Assembly: GCA_008973525.1 (NCBI GenBank)
Contig: WACJ01000125.1
Location: forward strand, 496,001 to 560,000
Reading direction: 5' to 3'
Length of the DNA: 64,000 nt
Origin: Stenopsyche tienmushanensis
Taxonomy: Eukaryota; Arthropoda; Insecta; Trichoptera; Stenopsychidae
Part shown: piece after piece, positions 1 to 13,152 of the stretch
How the letters are laid out: each line of letters begins with the position of its first letter
Numbering within the stretch: the first letter of the stretch is position 1
Position numbers and translations under genes: made by a program
The notes under the pieces: model-generated
What the model was told of the DNA's origin: nothing
The model's database searches: none
The model's input: the letters and a program-made list of their open reading frames with translations, nothing else

Positions 1-878
1 AAATACAAAAACAATTATTTCGTTATATTACGACCACAGATTAAAAAGTTATGATGATTTAAAGGTGGAATTTTGGGTATTTGTTCAAAATGTTGAAAAA
101 AATATTTACAACACACAAGACAACCCTGATACATGGGACATAGGGCCTATGTGTTAAACGTAACAAAAAAAACCCTAACTCCAAAAAAAATAAATTGGCT
201 AATATGGTAGTCATTGACGGAACGTTAGTCATTATTGTTTTGAAATACAGAAAGATATTTATAATGAAGAAAGTTCTTTGTCTAACCAAATATGACCTTG
301 TTATCATCGATAAGACCAAATTATTTTAGCAATTACGAGTTCATAAGCAAATGTTTGAATAATGGAGCAGTAGTTTACTCACGTGAGCAAATTGCAGACC
401 TCTCGGAATAATTTTAACGTATGTAAACAACTTCACGTAAAATAGTAGCCAAAGTCATTATCAGCACTGGTACGCAAAAAATGAACGATTGCTCCACATT
501 ATCAACATTCGGATTGATAAAGCAGTTGTCGAATCTGTAGTCGTCATTAGTTGTCCGACTGTTCTAAGACGGAGACGAATTTCGGCAGTCAGCGTCCATC
601 CAATTGAACAGCTCGTGGAGTCATGCCAATGGGAAAAAGTTGCTCTTTCACATGTCGAAACCTTAGCCCGATGAAAGTGCATCATTTTCAAACACTCAAT
701 GGCGCAAAAAATTATTACAAAACGGAAGATTTATGAGATCTCGTGCTGAGCTCCATATAGTCATGGACTTTCGTGAACAACAGTGAGTCTGTAAAGCTAA
801 AGTGTTAGAAGACCGAATATGAAATTTGCCGAAGACCAGTGAAATTATAGTCTTTGTCCATTAAACATAGTTATAAAA
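1..878. other. Upstream flank with no recognised gene
   Basis: No open frame here resembles a known protein. Overlapping short frames on both strands around 461-691 have slightly higher GC than the surroundings and could be a decayed transposon, but I could not match them to a transposase motif. The stretch just before 879 may hold the 5' UTR and promoter of the transporter gene; I see no clear TATA box. Confidence 0.4.
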
Positions 879-3800
879 ATGAGACGCGATTCCAATTTAT
901 TGGATCGAAACCTGATCCCGCCTGACGAAGGCTGGAGTTGGATGATTTGCTTCGCGTTTGCTCTCAACAATGTAAGCATTCCTTTAAAATTATAGTATCT
1001 AAACGAAATCCAAAATCATTGCACTACTCCATTTATATTTATACGATAGCGATTGGGTTGTTAAGACCGAATGGCTTGCATCAAGTAGCTCGAGAGATTC
1101 ATTCTATCGCGGTTCTTCGATCATGATTGTTCAATATCATGTCAAATGCATAGTCGTCGACATATTCAAATTGAAATATGACCAGATAATACAAGACCAA
1201 AGATAAACATATGTATGTCAAACATTTAAATAGCATAAACAAGCCATAACCTTTTGGATCTATGAACTTTTCGCATTCGTGATTTCGCAAAATTTGAATC
1301 TATTAGCAGCGTGAAGTGGTAACATGCTGACGAGTTCTCGACCAATTTAATTAAATTCTTACACCTTAAATGAGCAAAGATTTTGATAAAACCTGTTGTT
1401 AGAAGGTCGATCGAAAGACCTTGTCATTGCTGGGAGGTATCAATATGTTAAATTTGTAAATAAAGAGCAGACTTCTACTATATTTTAGTTTCTAAACAGT
1501 CATTAAGCTAATGCTATTGAACATTATCATCATGATTAAATTCATCCAATTGTGAATAGACGATATTTTGTATTTGAATGATATAAAACGTGGTTCGAAG
1601 TTCGTTTATTTTAATAATGAATAATATCATGGACATTGAGATAAAATTTCTCTATAAAGACAAAGGTCAAAGCCATCATATCCAACTAAATTTTGGTTTA
1701 GAAGTCTAAAATGTCTAAAAACATATTTTATTATTTTTTAATATTAATAATTACATATGTACATAATATAATAAAAGCATTTAATTTTTAATCATCTTTG
1801 ATTTTTGTGGCCCAATTGATGATTGACTACATTGAGGTCAAACGGTGATTTTTCAATTGGCTAGGTCGCCATGAATTATTCTAATCAGATTTCATCATCA
1901 TAATTCATCAAAAAGTTCAAATGATACTTTATGTTATGCGTCGTCTAATGGAGATTAAAATTATGAAAATATATATAAAAGCCAAAGTGCATCATCTTCT
2001 GTTTGTCGTCCCACGCCTAATACCTACCCGTTATGCTTCCAACGGAACGCTCATATCATAATCAAATAAATTCAACATATATTTTATTATAATCGACACA
2101 ATTCTCATATGCAAATGTGCTTGGAAATGTAAATCTGCAATTGGAAATGCAATCACTCACGTTAAATATTTAAATGCAATGCACCGCATGTGTCATATAT
2201 TCGTCGACATTAACAGACAATGAGAATTTATATTAGAAGGGTCGTATCTTTATTCATGACATTAAAATATAACACGTAATCCCTAGTTAAATTTTCTATT
2301 TCTTATTTACAAACTGGATGAATTATTGCATATAACGTATAATTGCGTAACTAAATATTTGCACAATAGCAATTTATTTTCTTTTCATAGCGATGGCTTT
2401 TTAAGAATATTTAAAATACACTATTGAAATATATCTCATCAAAATTAGTCGATAAGAAGCTATTGAATAAAGTGATTCATCTTCATGTTCAATATCCAAT
2501 AGTTTTTTCTACAAAACCAGATAATATGGCATTTAAATCCATGACAAATTAATAAATTCATCATTTATTGGATTTAATTGTGTATTTTAACTAATGAATA
2601 CAAGCAACAATGATGAAATCCTAAAAAAATGCCAATCACAAAGGAATAAATATCATTGAGCGAAGGGTTTTGCATAGGATCATGAAAATACTTTATAAAG
2701 ATGGACGTAAGATATTGGACAAATATGCAATATACAAACTTCATGAATTTTATTATAAAATGTATCACGCTCTGTGGACTAAAATGTATGGAGCCCCTAC
2801 AATGTTTTCAAGGAAATAGTAAATTGAATAAATCCACTTTAAAATATAATACTTTGTTCGATGTTATTTTTTAAATAGTAAAATTCTATGCATTTATGAA
2901 CATGCACTATTGTTTAAATGACAATCTAAATGCTTATTGTGATGATGAGTCCATTGTCATGAACTTCACCTGAATAAAATTAGCAATTCCAATTATATTA
3001 AAATACTCGTGGAAGTCACACTTTTTAATATTAATTATGTAATATATTCAGGAAATTATAAAATTTTCAGATTTATGATTTTTTTAAATTCTACACATTT
3101 TAAATTCACACTTTAATTGCAAATAATTCTTATACGAATTCGACAAATTCATGTTTTTTATTCACTCGACAAATTGTAATGATCTTTTTTGTATTTAAAT
3201 TCTAGGTGATCAATCTTCCTTTAATTTCCTGCTTTGGATTAATATTCCAATACACGTTCACAAAATATGAAATTTCAGCAATGAGCGGCTCTTTTATCTT
3301 GAACCTAAATCAAGCAGTTACCATGATTTTCGCTATTTACAGTCGTTATTATATGAAAAAGTATGGATATAGGAAAATGGCCACAGTCGGAGCCCTTTTA
3401 ATATTTACAGGAGTTATATTGACAAGCAATGCCACAAATACATTTTATTATATCGTTACATATGGACTGATTGTAGGTAAGACGAAATAAGATTATATTT
3501 ATGCATATAAAATAAGTTTCAGTAAATATAGAAATAAGTACAGAAATTTATTATTTAGAATGATTTAATCCTTTTGAAACATTTTTAAGTGTGTAACTAA
3601 CGAAATATTTAATATATATAACGGCTTATTTAATATATCTAACTGAAAACTTATTTTGAACAGACTATCCGTATATTAGGATGTTTGTATGGAATAAAAT
3701 AAAAAAATTAGATGTTTATGTATTTAATTATGCAGGATGTTTACCAATATATTAGGTATTTTATTTGATTTATTCATTTTTATAATCGTGTAATGTGTGG

Positions 3801-6800
3801 TATTTTTGAAGCAATCTTTAGGATGAAGCGCTGGTTTCCTTTCGCAAGTGTCGCAATAAAATAGCGTTCGCTTTCTTCCTTTTTTCAGTTTCACGTCCTG
3901 AACACACCATACAGTCTCTAAAATTCCTTCCTGATCTACTATAAATGAAATGAGGACTTCCATCTAATCGTTGATCGTGATCAGTTGACGACAATCGTCC
4001 CAATCTGGACTTCGTAGAAGCGCGAATGTTACCAATAAGTTGCATCGACCATTGTCAGCAAAAAAATTTATGATTAATTGGATTTCTATTTTCTTTGATT
4101 TCACATTCCTTGTACAAAATATAAGAGTTTACAATCATTATTTCAAAACCCCAAAAAAATAACTTTTTCCACCATTTCAAAGTCTTTCGCATGAAACAAT
4201 ATGATATTGTGTATGAATCTGCCGTGTCCACCCCACCCATATTTATAATGTAATCTAAAATGACCACTGGCTTGTTTATTAGCTCATCTTGATTAGATTT
4301 GTATGGGATAGTTCTTGCTCTTCACATTGATTGGAAAGTTGACAGTATGCTTTGTATTGAGCATTGTAACTACTTTGAGAATTACTTTGTCTCAACAAGC
4401 CAATACTAAAGTATCTTGTTTTCTGTATGCTATCTTTCGTCCCACAGCTAATCTTGGTTTTTTTTATATGATTAGGTAAACCCTTTCTATAGGTCATTAT
4501 CGTGCCAGTGAGAAAACATTTCCTTTTCAAGAGTTCTCCAGCAAGAGTTGGATTGGTGTAAAACCTATCCGTAAATATATAATAGCCTTTTATATCTAAG
4601 TTCGCCTGTTGTTGATTATTAAAAAGGCATAGAACGAAAAATGGATAAAATACTATCAAAATAATATTGAATTACTGGACACAAATAATTTTCAAGATGT
4701 TCACTGTACCACAACTCGACGCAGACTATTGCTTTATGCTCTCTACCTGCACCCATCACAAGCGGCGTAGTCAATTCCTTTGAAACAATTTTTTTTCCAC
4801 ATTCCAGATGACAAATTAATGATCAAAAAATAACACAGCATTTCTAGAGTATTCACTTGATTCTTACATTTAAAAAATACCAAAATCCTATTTGAAGTTC
4901 ATAAAAACTGCCCGAGTAGAAAAAATATCCACACGTAATGGCCATAGGAATTGTAATGGTTAATGTAGATCTATTCTATTTTTTTTTTACGTTGATACCA
5001 TTATTTTAAAACCATGTTATATATGTTTAAAAATATGAACATTCTAATTATATTTGTAAATTAAAATTATTACTGGGTCTCAATATTGGAATTTTTTGAT
5101 ACTTTTTCAGCTGTTGGTGTGGCTTTATCTGTGGAATCGTTTTCTCTGGCCATATCTAGTTATTTCAATGTATATCTGGAAACTGTATTGACCGTTGGAG
5201 TATTGTTTGCTGGATTAGGACCGATTTTCATACCATTTATAGTAAGTTTAATGATGACAAATTATGGACCTAAATGGACCATAGCAATACTTGGAGCATT
5301 GTCTATGCACTCCTTCGTTGCTGCTTTATTACTTAGGCCAATAAAGTGGTATAATAAACCATCTTTGATATTTAAAAATGATCATGAAACAATACAAGTA
5401 AAGGAAAATGAATCAAAGGAATGTAAGTATTTTTTTTTTATAATTTCGTCAAACATATAAAGCATTTAGTGTTATGAGATCTATTGCCGTCAAGATCTTA
5501 TCCAAGTATTGATATATAATAAAACAAACAGTGATTTTAGGATAACATTTCCGCATTGATAAATTTGAGTTCAATATGTAAATATGTGATATTTTGTTTT
5601 AATTTCAGTGGAAATGAAAGATTTGGGTAGAGAGAATGAGTATTTTACTGATAGTGAACTAGATTGCTCCGATGAAGAAAACCAGTGTTTTAGCGGCTCA
5701 CTGCTAACTAAAATAGAAGTTGAAAACGTCAATGAAGAACATTCCATTACGTTAGCCAACAAATCAAATGATAGTGAACCTCTGCAGAAAATAAAGTATC
5801 CTTGGTGGAAGTCCAACTCCACGGTTGTGAATCTCAGTAGTTCAGTTGACATATTCAATGATAGTGAAAAAAAACAATCCCATTCAAACGTAACAAAAAT
5901 TTTGACCCATGATGAAAGTGTAAATGTGAATAAAAATCATAAAGAAGCTGAAATAATTCATGAAAATAATAGAACAGAAAAAATTAAAAAGAGGTCAATT
6001 GAGCACGAAGTGAGGAATGCGCTCAAAGAGGATTTCATGAAAGATCCACAATTTTTGAGCATAATATTTGGAATATCCTTGGCGTCGAGTGCTGATATGA
6101 ATTTTAATCTCTTGATGCCGTTTATGTTAAGCGATTTAAATTTTACAATAGAACATATCGCCATAATATTATCTATAACAGCATTTTCGGATTTCATATT
6201 TAGATTTATTTCACCATTCATTGGGGAATGGTGCCGTAAATCAGCCCGAGTCATGTACCTAATGAGTCTCTGTATGCTCATTTTTACTAGAACAAGTACG
6301 AAATGTTTTATTCTACGTAATATAAATCATGAATTTTGTATCATATGCATTGTTTGAATTGGAGCTATTTTCTAATTTCATATTAATTTCAGCTTTCTAT
6401 TTTGCATCTTCGTATGAAGTAATGCTTTTCATAGCAGTTGGTCTCGGAATTGCTAAAGGGGTGAGATCAGCTTATATCGACATAATCATACCGAATTATG
6501 TAAGTTTAGAAAAAAGTAAAGCGGCGTCTAACATACAAATAGTCATCAATGGTATTATATTAATCATCATTGGAACAATCTTAGGTAAAATATCATTAAA
6601 TCTTTATTTTGAGTTTTTCGACTGTTAGAATTAGAACCTGTTAGTTAAAATTACAAAGAAGTCAAAATACAAATAACGTATTTTTAAATAAAGATCGCAT
6701 CATATATTTTTTTATGTTGATTTTTCAGGTCACTTAAGGGATGCAACTGAATCATATAAGATCTCAATTATAGTAATTAATGTTTTAACATTTATAACGA

Positions 6801-6853
6801 TCATTTTGTGGTCTTTAGAATATATTTATGTAAGATATACAGCAAAAAATTAA
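879..6853 (+). CDS. SLC16/monocarboxylate-transporter-like MFS protein
   Basis: Probable 12-helix plasma-membrane carrier of the monocarboxylate transporter family. Six exons join in frame: 879-971, 3206-3476, 5111-5422, 5609-6295, 6393-6584, 6729-6853 (559 residues). All junctions are GT-AG. Residues 15-21 are PDEGWSW, the family's signature entering helix 1. Exons 2 and 3 encode hydrophobic helices with an RKMATVGALL-type loop. The first part of exon 4 is a long acidic, Ser/Asn-rich cytoplasmic loop, as usual between helices 6 and 7; helices resume at about KDPQFLSIIFG. The last exon opens with GHLRDAT, matching the conserved G-x-L-R-D segment near helix 11 or 12. The start at 879 is chosen because it puts the signature about 15 residues from the N-terminus. 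Substrate cannot be told; insect members include orphan carriers. Intron 1 is 2.2 kb without recognisable content, and intron 2 holds a piggyBac relic. Confidence 0.85.
3735..4830 (-). mobile_element. Decayed piggyBac-like transposase inside transporter intron 2
   Basis: On the minus strand, broken into several frames, are recognisable blocks of a piggyBac (DDE_Tnp_1_7) transposase in the right order: MGAGREHKAIVC-like (about 4740), GYYIFTDRFYTNPTLAGELL (about 4590), GGVDTADSY and RKTLKWWKKLFFW (about 4240-4160), and a C-terminal cysteine-rich tail with CDTCERKPALHPKDCF (about 3880-3810). Frameshifts and stops separate the blocks, so the element is dead. I did not find convincing TTAA-flanked terminal repeats. 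It lies antisense within the host intron and does not touch the splice sites. Confidence 0.85.
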
Positions 6854-7044
6854 ATACTGATATGAATTTTCCAATTAGTTTTTTTTTCTCGACAAATATA
6901 TCCCATTGTTCCTGACAAATATATATGTATTTAAGTTGAATGCTTGAACACATTTCCTTAATCTAATTCTTAAAGTATAAATATCAGATATATCTAACAG
7001 TTGTAGTACTCTCATAATAAAAAAACATTGGACATATCTCATAT
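6854..7044. other. Short 3' flank of the transporter gene
   Basis: AT-rich sequence after the transporter stop codon. It probably contains its 3' UTR; no clear AATAAA signal is seen close to the stop, the first candidate lying near 7183 inside the next repeat. Confidence 0.35.
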
Positions 7045-7456
7045 TAGATTGTCCCGATAGGAATATCATTAAATTCAAACAAAAAATGTATTAAATAATT
7101 TCATCGATACAACGTATTCTTCCTTCAGTAAATGCAACCTTTTTCCCATCTATTGAATATTTTTTTTATTTTGGAGGAATAAAATTTAACGGGTTTTGAT
7201 ATGAAATATGTTTAAATTACTTTTTTTACCTCTTCGTTAATTTTCTCTGTATAATAATCTCACTTCGGAGACTATTTTCTAAACTAAAATTGGCACTTTT
7301 AAATTGTGTAAAGTATATCACAAATGGATTGTTTGTTCTAAAAAAATATTTTATAGAAAATAACCTTCTCCAGATGTTAGTCGACTAACAAAATATGCAA
7401 TATGTGTTATCAAAGGGATGGCTGAGACACATCTACATTCCTAACGGGACAATCTA
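7045..7456 (-). mobile_element. Short mariner-like element with TA target site
   Basis: A TA dinucleotide at 7045-7046 is followed by GATTGTCCCGATAGGAAT. The complement of the other end (7437-7454) reads GATTGTCCCGTTAGGAAT and is followed by TA at 7455-7456. The 18-base inverted ends differ at one base. The inside is about 370 bp and shares blocks with the element at 35252-35709, for example the AGTCGACTAA segment near one end. On the minus strand a fragment reading FKSANFSLEN resembles the helix-turn-helix/linker part of mariner transposases. It is a deleted, non-autonomous copy. Confidence 0.75.
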
Positions 7457-7895
7457 TTACTATGTTCCTTATGTCGATCATCTCCATCATTTATAGCCCT
7501 TTTGGATTATGATGATATTTACAGACAGGTCATTTAAAGACAAGTATTGAATTAAATTAAAGACAAACAGGAAATTCACAAAAACATTAAAAACATATAT
7601 TTCAAAATTAAGTAATCATAAATTAAGGAGCGATGCTTTATTATAAATTAGAATGGATCATTCCTGCATGCTAAATGAAGTGTTCATGATTGTGTTCTAT
7701 ATATATTGTTAATTAAGTCTAGATTTTGATTATAACTATCGTTATTTTCTTGAAAACAAAACAGGTCAAATAAGTCACTCAATAGAAAAAAGTACTACAC
7801 CACGTCATTATTTAAATAGGCAACATACTGAACTTTATTTTCATTCTATTTCTGATTCTTTAAGGAATAAAATCGTTTCTAATAGTAGTCATAAA

Positions 7896-10203
7896 ATGAA
7901 TTTTGAAGACGTTTTTAATGAAAGTAATTTTCCAAGGCCTAAATATCAAATGCCGGTACCAGAGTTTTTCCAAGGGAAGAATATTTTTATAACTGGGGCT
8001 ACCGGTTTTATGGGAAAAGTGCTACTAGAAAAACTTCTTTGGTCGTGTAAAGATATAGGAAATCTTTATCTTTTGATGAGGCCCAAAAAAGGTATACGTC
8101 CAAAAGAGAGACTTCAAGCATTAATTTCTTTACCTGTAAGTGTATAAATTTATATAAATTAGTAAGCCTGCTCTACTAATTTATATTGTATATTGTATTT
8201 GCTTCTTTTTACTATTATAAAAACAACATAAGTTTCTTAACGCTTACAATACAAATTATTTATTGTCTATGTAGAATCTGTACACCGACGCTGATAATTA
8301 AAGAGGAAATATTTAGTTTTAATATGTACATGAAATTGCTTTAAATATTTAGTTAAAATAATAATAGATGATAATTTTATCAAATTATGACTGATTTAGA
8401 TATTTGAAAGACTGAAGGAACGAGATCCAAAATGTTTGACTAAGCTTAAACTAATAATGGGAGATGTAGCAGCGGAAGATCTTGACATTAGTAAAGAGGA
8501 TAGAAAGTTGTTAGAATCGTCAGTATCTGTAATATTTCATGTTGCATCATCAGTGAGATTTAAAGATCCATTGAAGAAAGCCATTTTGTTAAATGTTCGA
8601 GGAACAAGAAACATTGTGGAACTCGGAAGAAATATGGTCAATTTAAAGGTATAGTATATTTTTTACTCGAACGTAGGCTAGCATATTTTATTATTACCTT
8701 GATGTATTTGCTCAATTCAGGTTTTAATATACGTGTCGACAATCTATTGTAACTGTGACAAAAATGTAATTGAGGAAAAAATAATCTTATCTGACTTCGA
8801 TTGGAGAACGGCGATTGAAATTGCGGAAAAAAATGATGAATATATCTTGGATATACTTCATCCAAAGTAAGGATCATCTTCCTCCATCCTGTGTATTTCG
8901 AAGTGTTTCATAAGTGTACAAATGTGTATTAATTTCTTTAAGATTGCTGGATACAAAGCCCAACACGTATCTGTTTACAAAATTTTTAGCGGAAAATATA
9001 ATAAACGATTTTGCTGCAGTTATACCATCGATTATTTTTCGACCTTCTATTGGTTTGTTTCCTTTATCATTGACATTATATTATTTAATTGATTTTTAAG
9101 CATAATCTAACATATGTAATTTAAGTACTGTCCCATTAATATGTTGATATATGCTACTAAAGCTGTATTTATGATTTCAGTTACGTATTGTGTTAATGAA
9201 CCAACTCCTGGATGGGTAGATACATTAAATGGTCCATCAGGATTAGCCGCAGGAATATATTCAGGCGTTCTTCATGTTTTATACGGAGATACTGATTGTT
9301 TACCAAATTATATACCGTGTGATTATTCCATTAACGGGATTATCCTTGCCACTTGGTACAGGGGTATCATAGAAACCAAAGAGTGGTATATTAATATATA
9401 TATTAATTTGATATGAATTATCAACTACATTACTCTGATCATTGAACTTATTGCAGTCTTGTTATGAACGGTGCCTCCACAGAAAAAAGTAAATTCACAA
9501 TGAACTCTCTGATGAAGTATACAATAGATATAACAACCGTCATACCACCTTCTAGAATTTTATGGCATCCTTCATTTACAACAACAAAGAGCAAATTCGT
9601 ATATTACTTATTACTTATATTTACACACATACTGCCGGCGATATTTATAGACTTTATATTATATACAAAAGGAATTAAATTTAGGTAAATAAATTGTCGG
9701 TAATTAAATCTATTTACAAAATACTTTTTATTAATATTCTTTAATAATTTTAATATAGGTTAATGCGGCTATATAGACAGCTTTTTATTGCAAATGAAGC
9801 ATTATCTCATTTCATTTGCAACCAATGGGATATTGTGACAAATAATTTTGCTTCAATGAAATATTTCTTGACGGATGATGATAAAAGCACATTTCCTTAT
9901 ATATTTGAACCCACAAATGAAAGCGATATTTTAAGAATTGGAGCTATTGGATTAAAGAAATATATTTATAAAGACGATATAAGTGAATCAGCTCTGAAAG
10001 CCGCTAAAACCAATTACAGAAGGTGTATTTATGCTTCTTTTATTAACGTATAATATTTCAAGTAAATTAACTTTGGATTAAATTACAGGATGTTCTGGCT
10101 GAAACAAGTATCAAAGATTTTTCTCATCATGGCAGCGTTTTGGATATTAAAAAAATTTGCACAGAGATATATTTTATCAGCGATTACAGATTTAAATTTA
10201 TAA
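7896..10203 (+). CDS. Fatty acyl-CoA reductase, array copy 1 (FAR1)
   Basis: Reduces long-chain fatty acyl-CoA to fatty alcohol with NADPH, usually at the ER or peroxisome membrane. Eight exons: 7896-8135, 8400-8648, 8721-8866, 8943-9052, 9181-9385, 9457-9684, 9759-10022, 10089-10203; 518 residues, a normal length for the family. The N-terminal Rossmann domain has [15 protein letters not shown], with the TGxxGxxG nucleotide-binding motif at residues 33-40. The active-site YxxxK is YLFTK at 221-225. The C-terminal male-sterility-type domain runs from exon 6, with the ILWHPSFTTTK block, to a hydrophobic tail in exon 8 that may anchor the protein in a membrane. The start fits the copy-to-copy alignment and has an AAAATG context. 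With FAR2 it forms a subgroup (LLMRPKK; CDYSINGIILA). An AATAAA lies near 10381. Confidence 0.93.
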
Positions 10204-11290
10204 TTACATCTAAAATTTAAATTTGAAAACCATGTAATATTTTTAGAAAAATGACTACAATTTAAACAATCAATATGGACTAATTGCAATGATCTATAAC
10301 GTTAATAATGTAATATTTTGTAATAATATAACCCAAATGTGAATATGATAATCAGTTTTATAATATTCGTAGCTTGAAAAAATAAAATTGTTATTCATCA
10401 CTAAAAATATTATTTCTCTACAAACTCTTCAATATTGATAGAATCGATTTATCAAAACCATTGAACGCAATTATGTGACTTTTCACACGAAAAACGTATT
10501 TCATCATCTTTTTCATTCACATAAATCATGTATATTGCACGATGATTCATTTATAAAATACGTATGTACATATTTTATAATACAATACCTATGCAACATA
10601 AGACAATGAACTGTATTTTTGGCATTATAATGAGTGAACTTTTGAAACAATTCTTTTTAATTTCCATATATTTATCAACAGGGTTATCAGATACTTGAAA
10701 ATCAAAATATATTTTATTAAGGACTTAATATATATATAAAATATAGTTTTTTCATTATCTTCTTGTTAAAATTTAATCAGTCCAATATAAGATAATTAAA
10801 TATAAGCGCCAAAGAATCTGGTTGAAAGCTAATATTATTTATAAAACAATCACAAAACATATTTCTATGTTGATTGTCTACTTTTACCGGTTTTACCTGA
10901 ATACAGATTCATCGGGATATTTTTTTAAATTTAGTATATATAATAGTTATATTAGATCTTTAAAATCAACATGATAGTATAATTTAGAGAAACACATGAA
11001 AATGAAAGAGTTTTCAGCTTATATAATTTATCAATAATCAGCTTGTTAATTTATTATACAAATTCACAAAGTATTTGTATCAAATCAAGAAGATGAGATA
11101 TACATATCAAAACATATTAAATATTGTAAGATAGTTCAAAATAATAAGTTATAGAATATGAGCTAGTTTAATACAAAGGTGTATAAGAAATACCTTATTT
11201 TATTTCTTAAAATATGTATAAATTTGATATGAAATTTTGAAATATTATTGAATTTGTTCTCAGTGAGTGTCTTAATTGTTTCATTTTCAT
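10204..11290. other. Intergenic AT-rich stretch after FAR1
   Basis: Over 1 kb of very AT-rich DNA with no supportable open frame. A poly(A) signal AATAAA near 10381 may end the FAR1 transcript. No repeat boundary was recognised. Confidence 0.4.
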
Positions 11291-11294
11291 TCAA

Positions 11295-11575
11295 CAACTT
11301 TTGAACTGTCCCTAGAAAATAAAACACTTACATACAAAACCATACTAAAACCTATTTGGACGTACGGAATACAGCTCTGGGGTACCGCATCGACCTCCAA
11401 TATTAACATTCTCCAATGCTTTCAGTCCAAAGTGCTGCATAACATAGGCAATGCTCCATGGTATGTGTCGAACGACACTATACACAGGGAACTAAACATA
11501 TTTAGAGTGAAACAAGAGATTGAAAACTGTAGTCAAATATATAAACACTGTAAACTATTTATTATAAGGTATTCA
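11295..11575 (+). mobile_element. Jockey-clade LINE 3' fragment
   Basis: The forward frame contains LKPIWTYGIQLWGTAS followed by NAPWYVSNDTIHRELNI, the conserved stretch downstream of the reverse-transcriptase core in Jockey-clade LINEs. Only this C-terminal piece is left, with no terminal poly(A) identified. A related minus-strand copy at 41451-42560 contains the very similar LKPIWTYGIQLWNTAS. Confidence 0.75.
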
Positions 11576-11611
11576 AAAAAATGTATTCCAACTTTAAAAA
11601 ATTACATAATT

Positions 11612-11911
11612 TTCTGGTTGGTTTCAGCAAGTTTGAACCAGTCTGGTACTATTTTAACAAGTAGTAAATAGTCTGGCAACACTTATAAATAATTGTTTAT
11701 TTTACTAATTTATAGAAAATTTAAAAAACTACTTGAATAGAATAACTTATTTATGTTGAATTTTCACTAGATTTCAAACCCCTCCCCTCCCAAACCCAAC
11801 AGCAATCTGTCGCCAGACTGTCATAATGATAGTCCAGAAACACGCCAGAACACAACTATTAAATGTTCCATATATGTTAGATGGCCCTCAATTTATGCTG
11901 CCAGCTCTCAG
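11612..11911 (-). repeat. Half copy of a long-inverted-repeat (foldback) element
   Basis: This segment is the reverse complement of one end plus the centre of the element at 20888-21237: both contain GCAAGTTTGAACCAGTCTGG (here near 11630, complementary there near 21075), the CCCCTCCC run, the block CGCCAGACTGTCATAATGAT and the terminal CCAGCTCTCAG. It has only one of the two terminal inverted repeats in recognisable form. Confidence 0.7.
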
Positions 11912-11943
11912 ACTATTCAGCTTTAGCACAGATAAAGGAATTT

Positions 11944-11961
11944 AGATATAAATTATAATAA
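11944..11961 (+). repeat. Target-site duplication, left copy, of LINE A
   Basis: The 18 bases AGATATAAATTATAATAA here recur exactly at 15265-15282 just after the A-rich end of LINE A. This marks the insertion point of a target-primed retrotransposon. Confidence 0.85.
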
Positions 11962-13140
11962 CATGGAAAAGGCAGAAGCTGGTTCTCATTCCAAAAGGGA
12001 AAGCACCTCCGGGTCCGTCGACGAGCAGACTGCTGTGCATGCTGGATGGGTTGGGGAAGCTGTTGGAGAGACTTATCCTCCAGCAACTTCAGCAGCACAT
12101 TGAAACGGGACTCCCCCACAGTAGTACGGTTTTCGTGTAGGCCGCTCCACAATCGACGTCATCACCCAAGTTGTAGACACGATGAAACAGGCATGGTGGC
12201 AACATAAAAGCAAGTAGACATACGATAATGATTGCGATAGACGTCAAGAATGCCTTCAACTGGGCGAGATGGTCCCTGATCCTCAGGGCCTTGAAGAAAA
12301 TTAACACCCCACCATACCTCATCAAAATGGTAGAGAACTATCTGCATGAGAAAATCCTTATCTACGAAGACGCCGACGGGGAGAGAAGAGAAAAACCAGT
12401 GACGGCAGGCGTTCCACAGGAGTTGACGCTTGGACCCGCCCTGTGGAACATAATATACGATGGATTGCTGAGTACGCCACTAATGGACAGAGCCAAAATG
12501 GTCGCATTCGTTGATGACGTTGCCATCCTAGTCATTACCAAATCCACGGAGATCCTGCGAACGGCCTGCGAGGACGCGCTGAGGAAGGCCAAGAAGTGGC
12601 TGACAGTAGCTGGTCTGGAGCTCGTTGCACAAAAAACGGAGACCCTCTTTCACAAGACGCAGGAAGCTTGCGTCCATTCGGTATTTGGGGGTGGAGATTG
12701 ATGACAAGCTCCGATTCGTCACCCACACGGAGAAGGCGACAGCGAAGGCGGTCAGCATTGCGGAGAATCTGACCAGGTTGATGCCCAACATTGATGGCCC
12801 AAAAACAAGCAGGAGGCGACTCTACAACGAGGTAGTGTACTCGATACTGTTGTACGACGCGCCGATATGAGCTGAGGCACTACAAATTGAAAGGGCCAGG
12901 CTTAACATGGCCAGAGTCCAGAGAAGGAGTGCAATCAGAGTGGCTGCTGCGTAACGCACAGTGTCGGAAGACGCCGTCCTGGCACTGACTGCCATACCGC
13001 CAATCGACCTTCTCGCCTACGAGAGACAGGCAATACAGAAAGGTGAAAAAAGGAAAATCACTAAGCAAAGGATCATGGCGGCGTGGCAGTCCCGATGAGA
13101 CAACTCCGCTAAAGGTCGGTTGACGCATGAGCTAATACCG

Positions 13141-13152
13141 AACCTGAGAACC
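13141..13152 (+). repeat. Target-site duplication, left copy, of LINE B
   Basis: AACCTGAGAACC here and again at 14769-14780 bracket LINE B. Both copies lie within LINE A sequence, which proves that B inserted into A. Confidence 0.88.

Noticed and set aside
938..1126. Open frame running past the first transporter exon
   Set aside because: It is read in a different frame from the transporter signature and crosses the GT donor at 972; it is intronic read-through.
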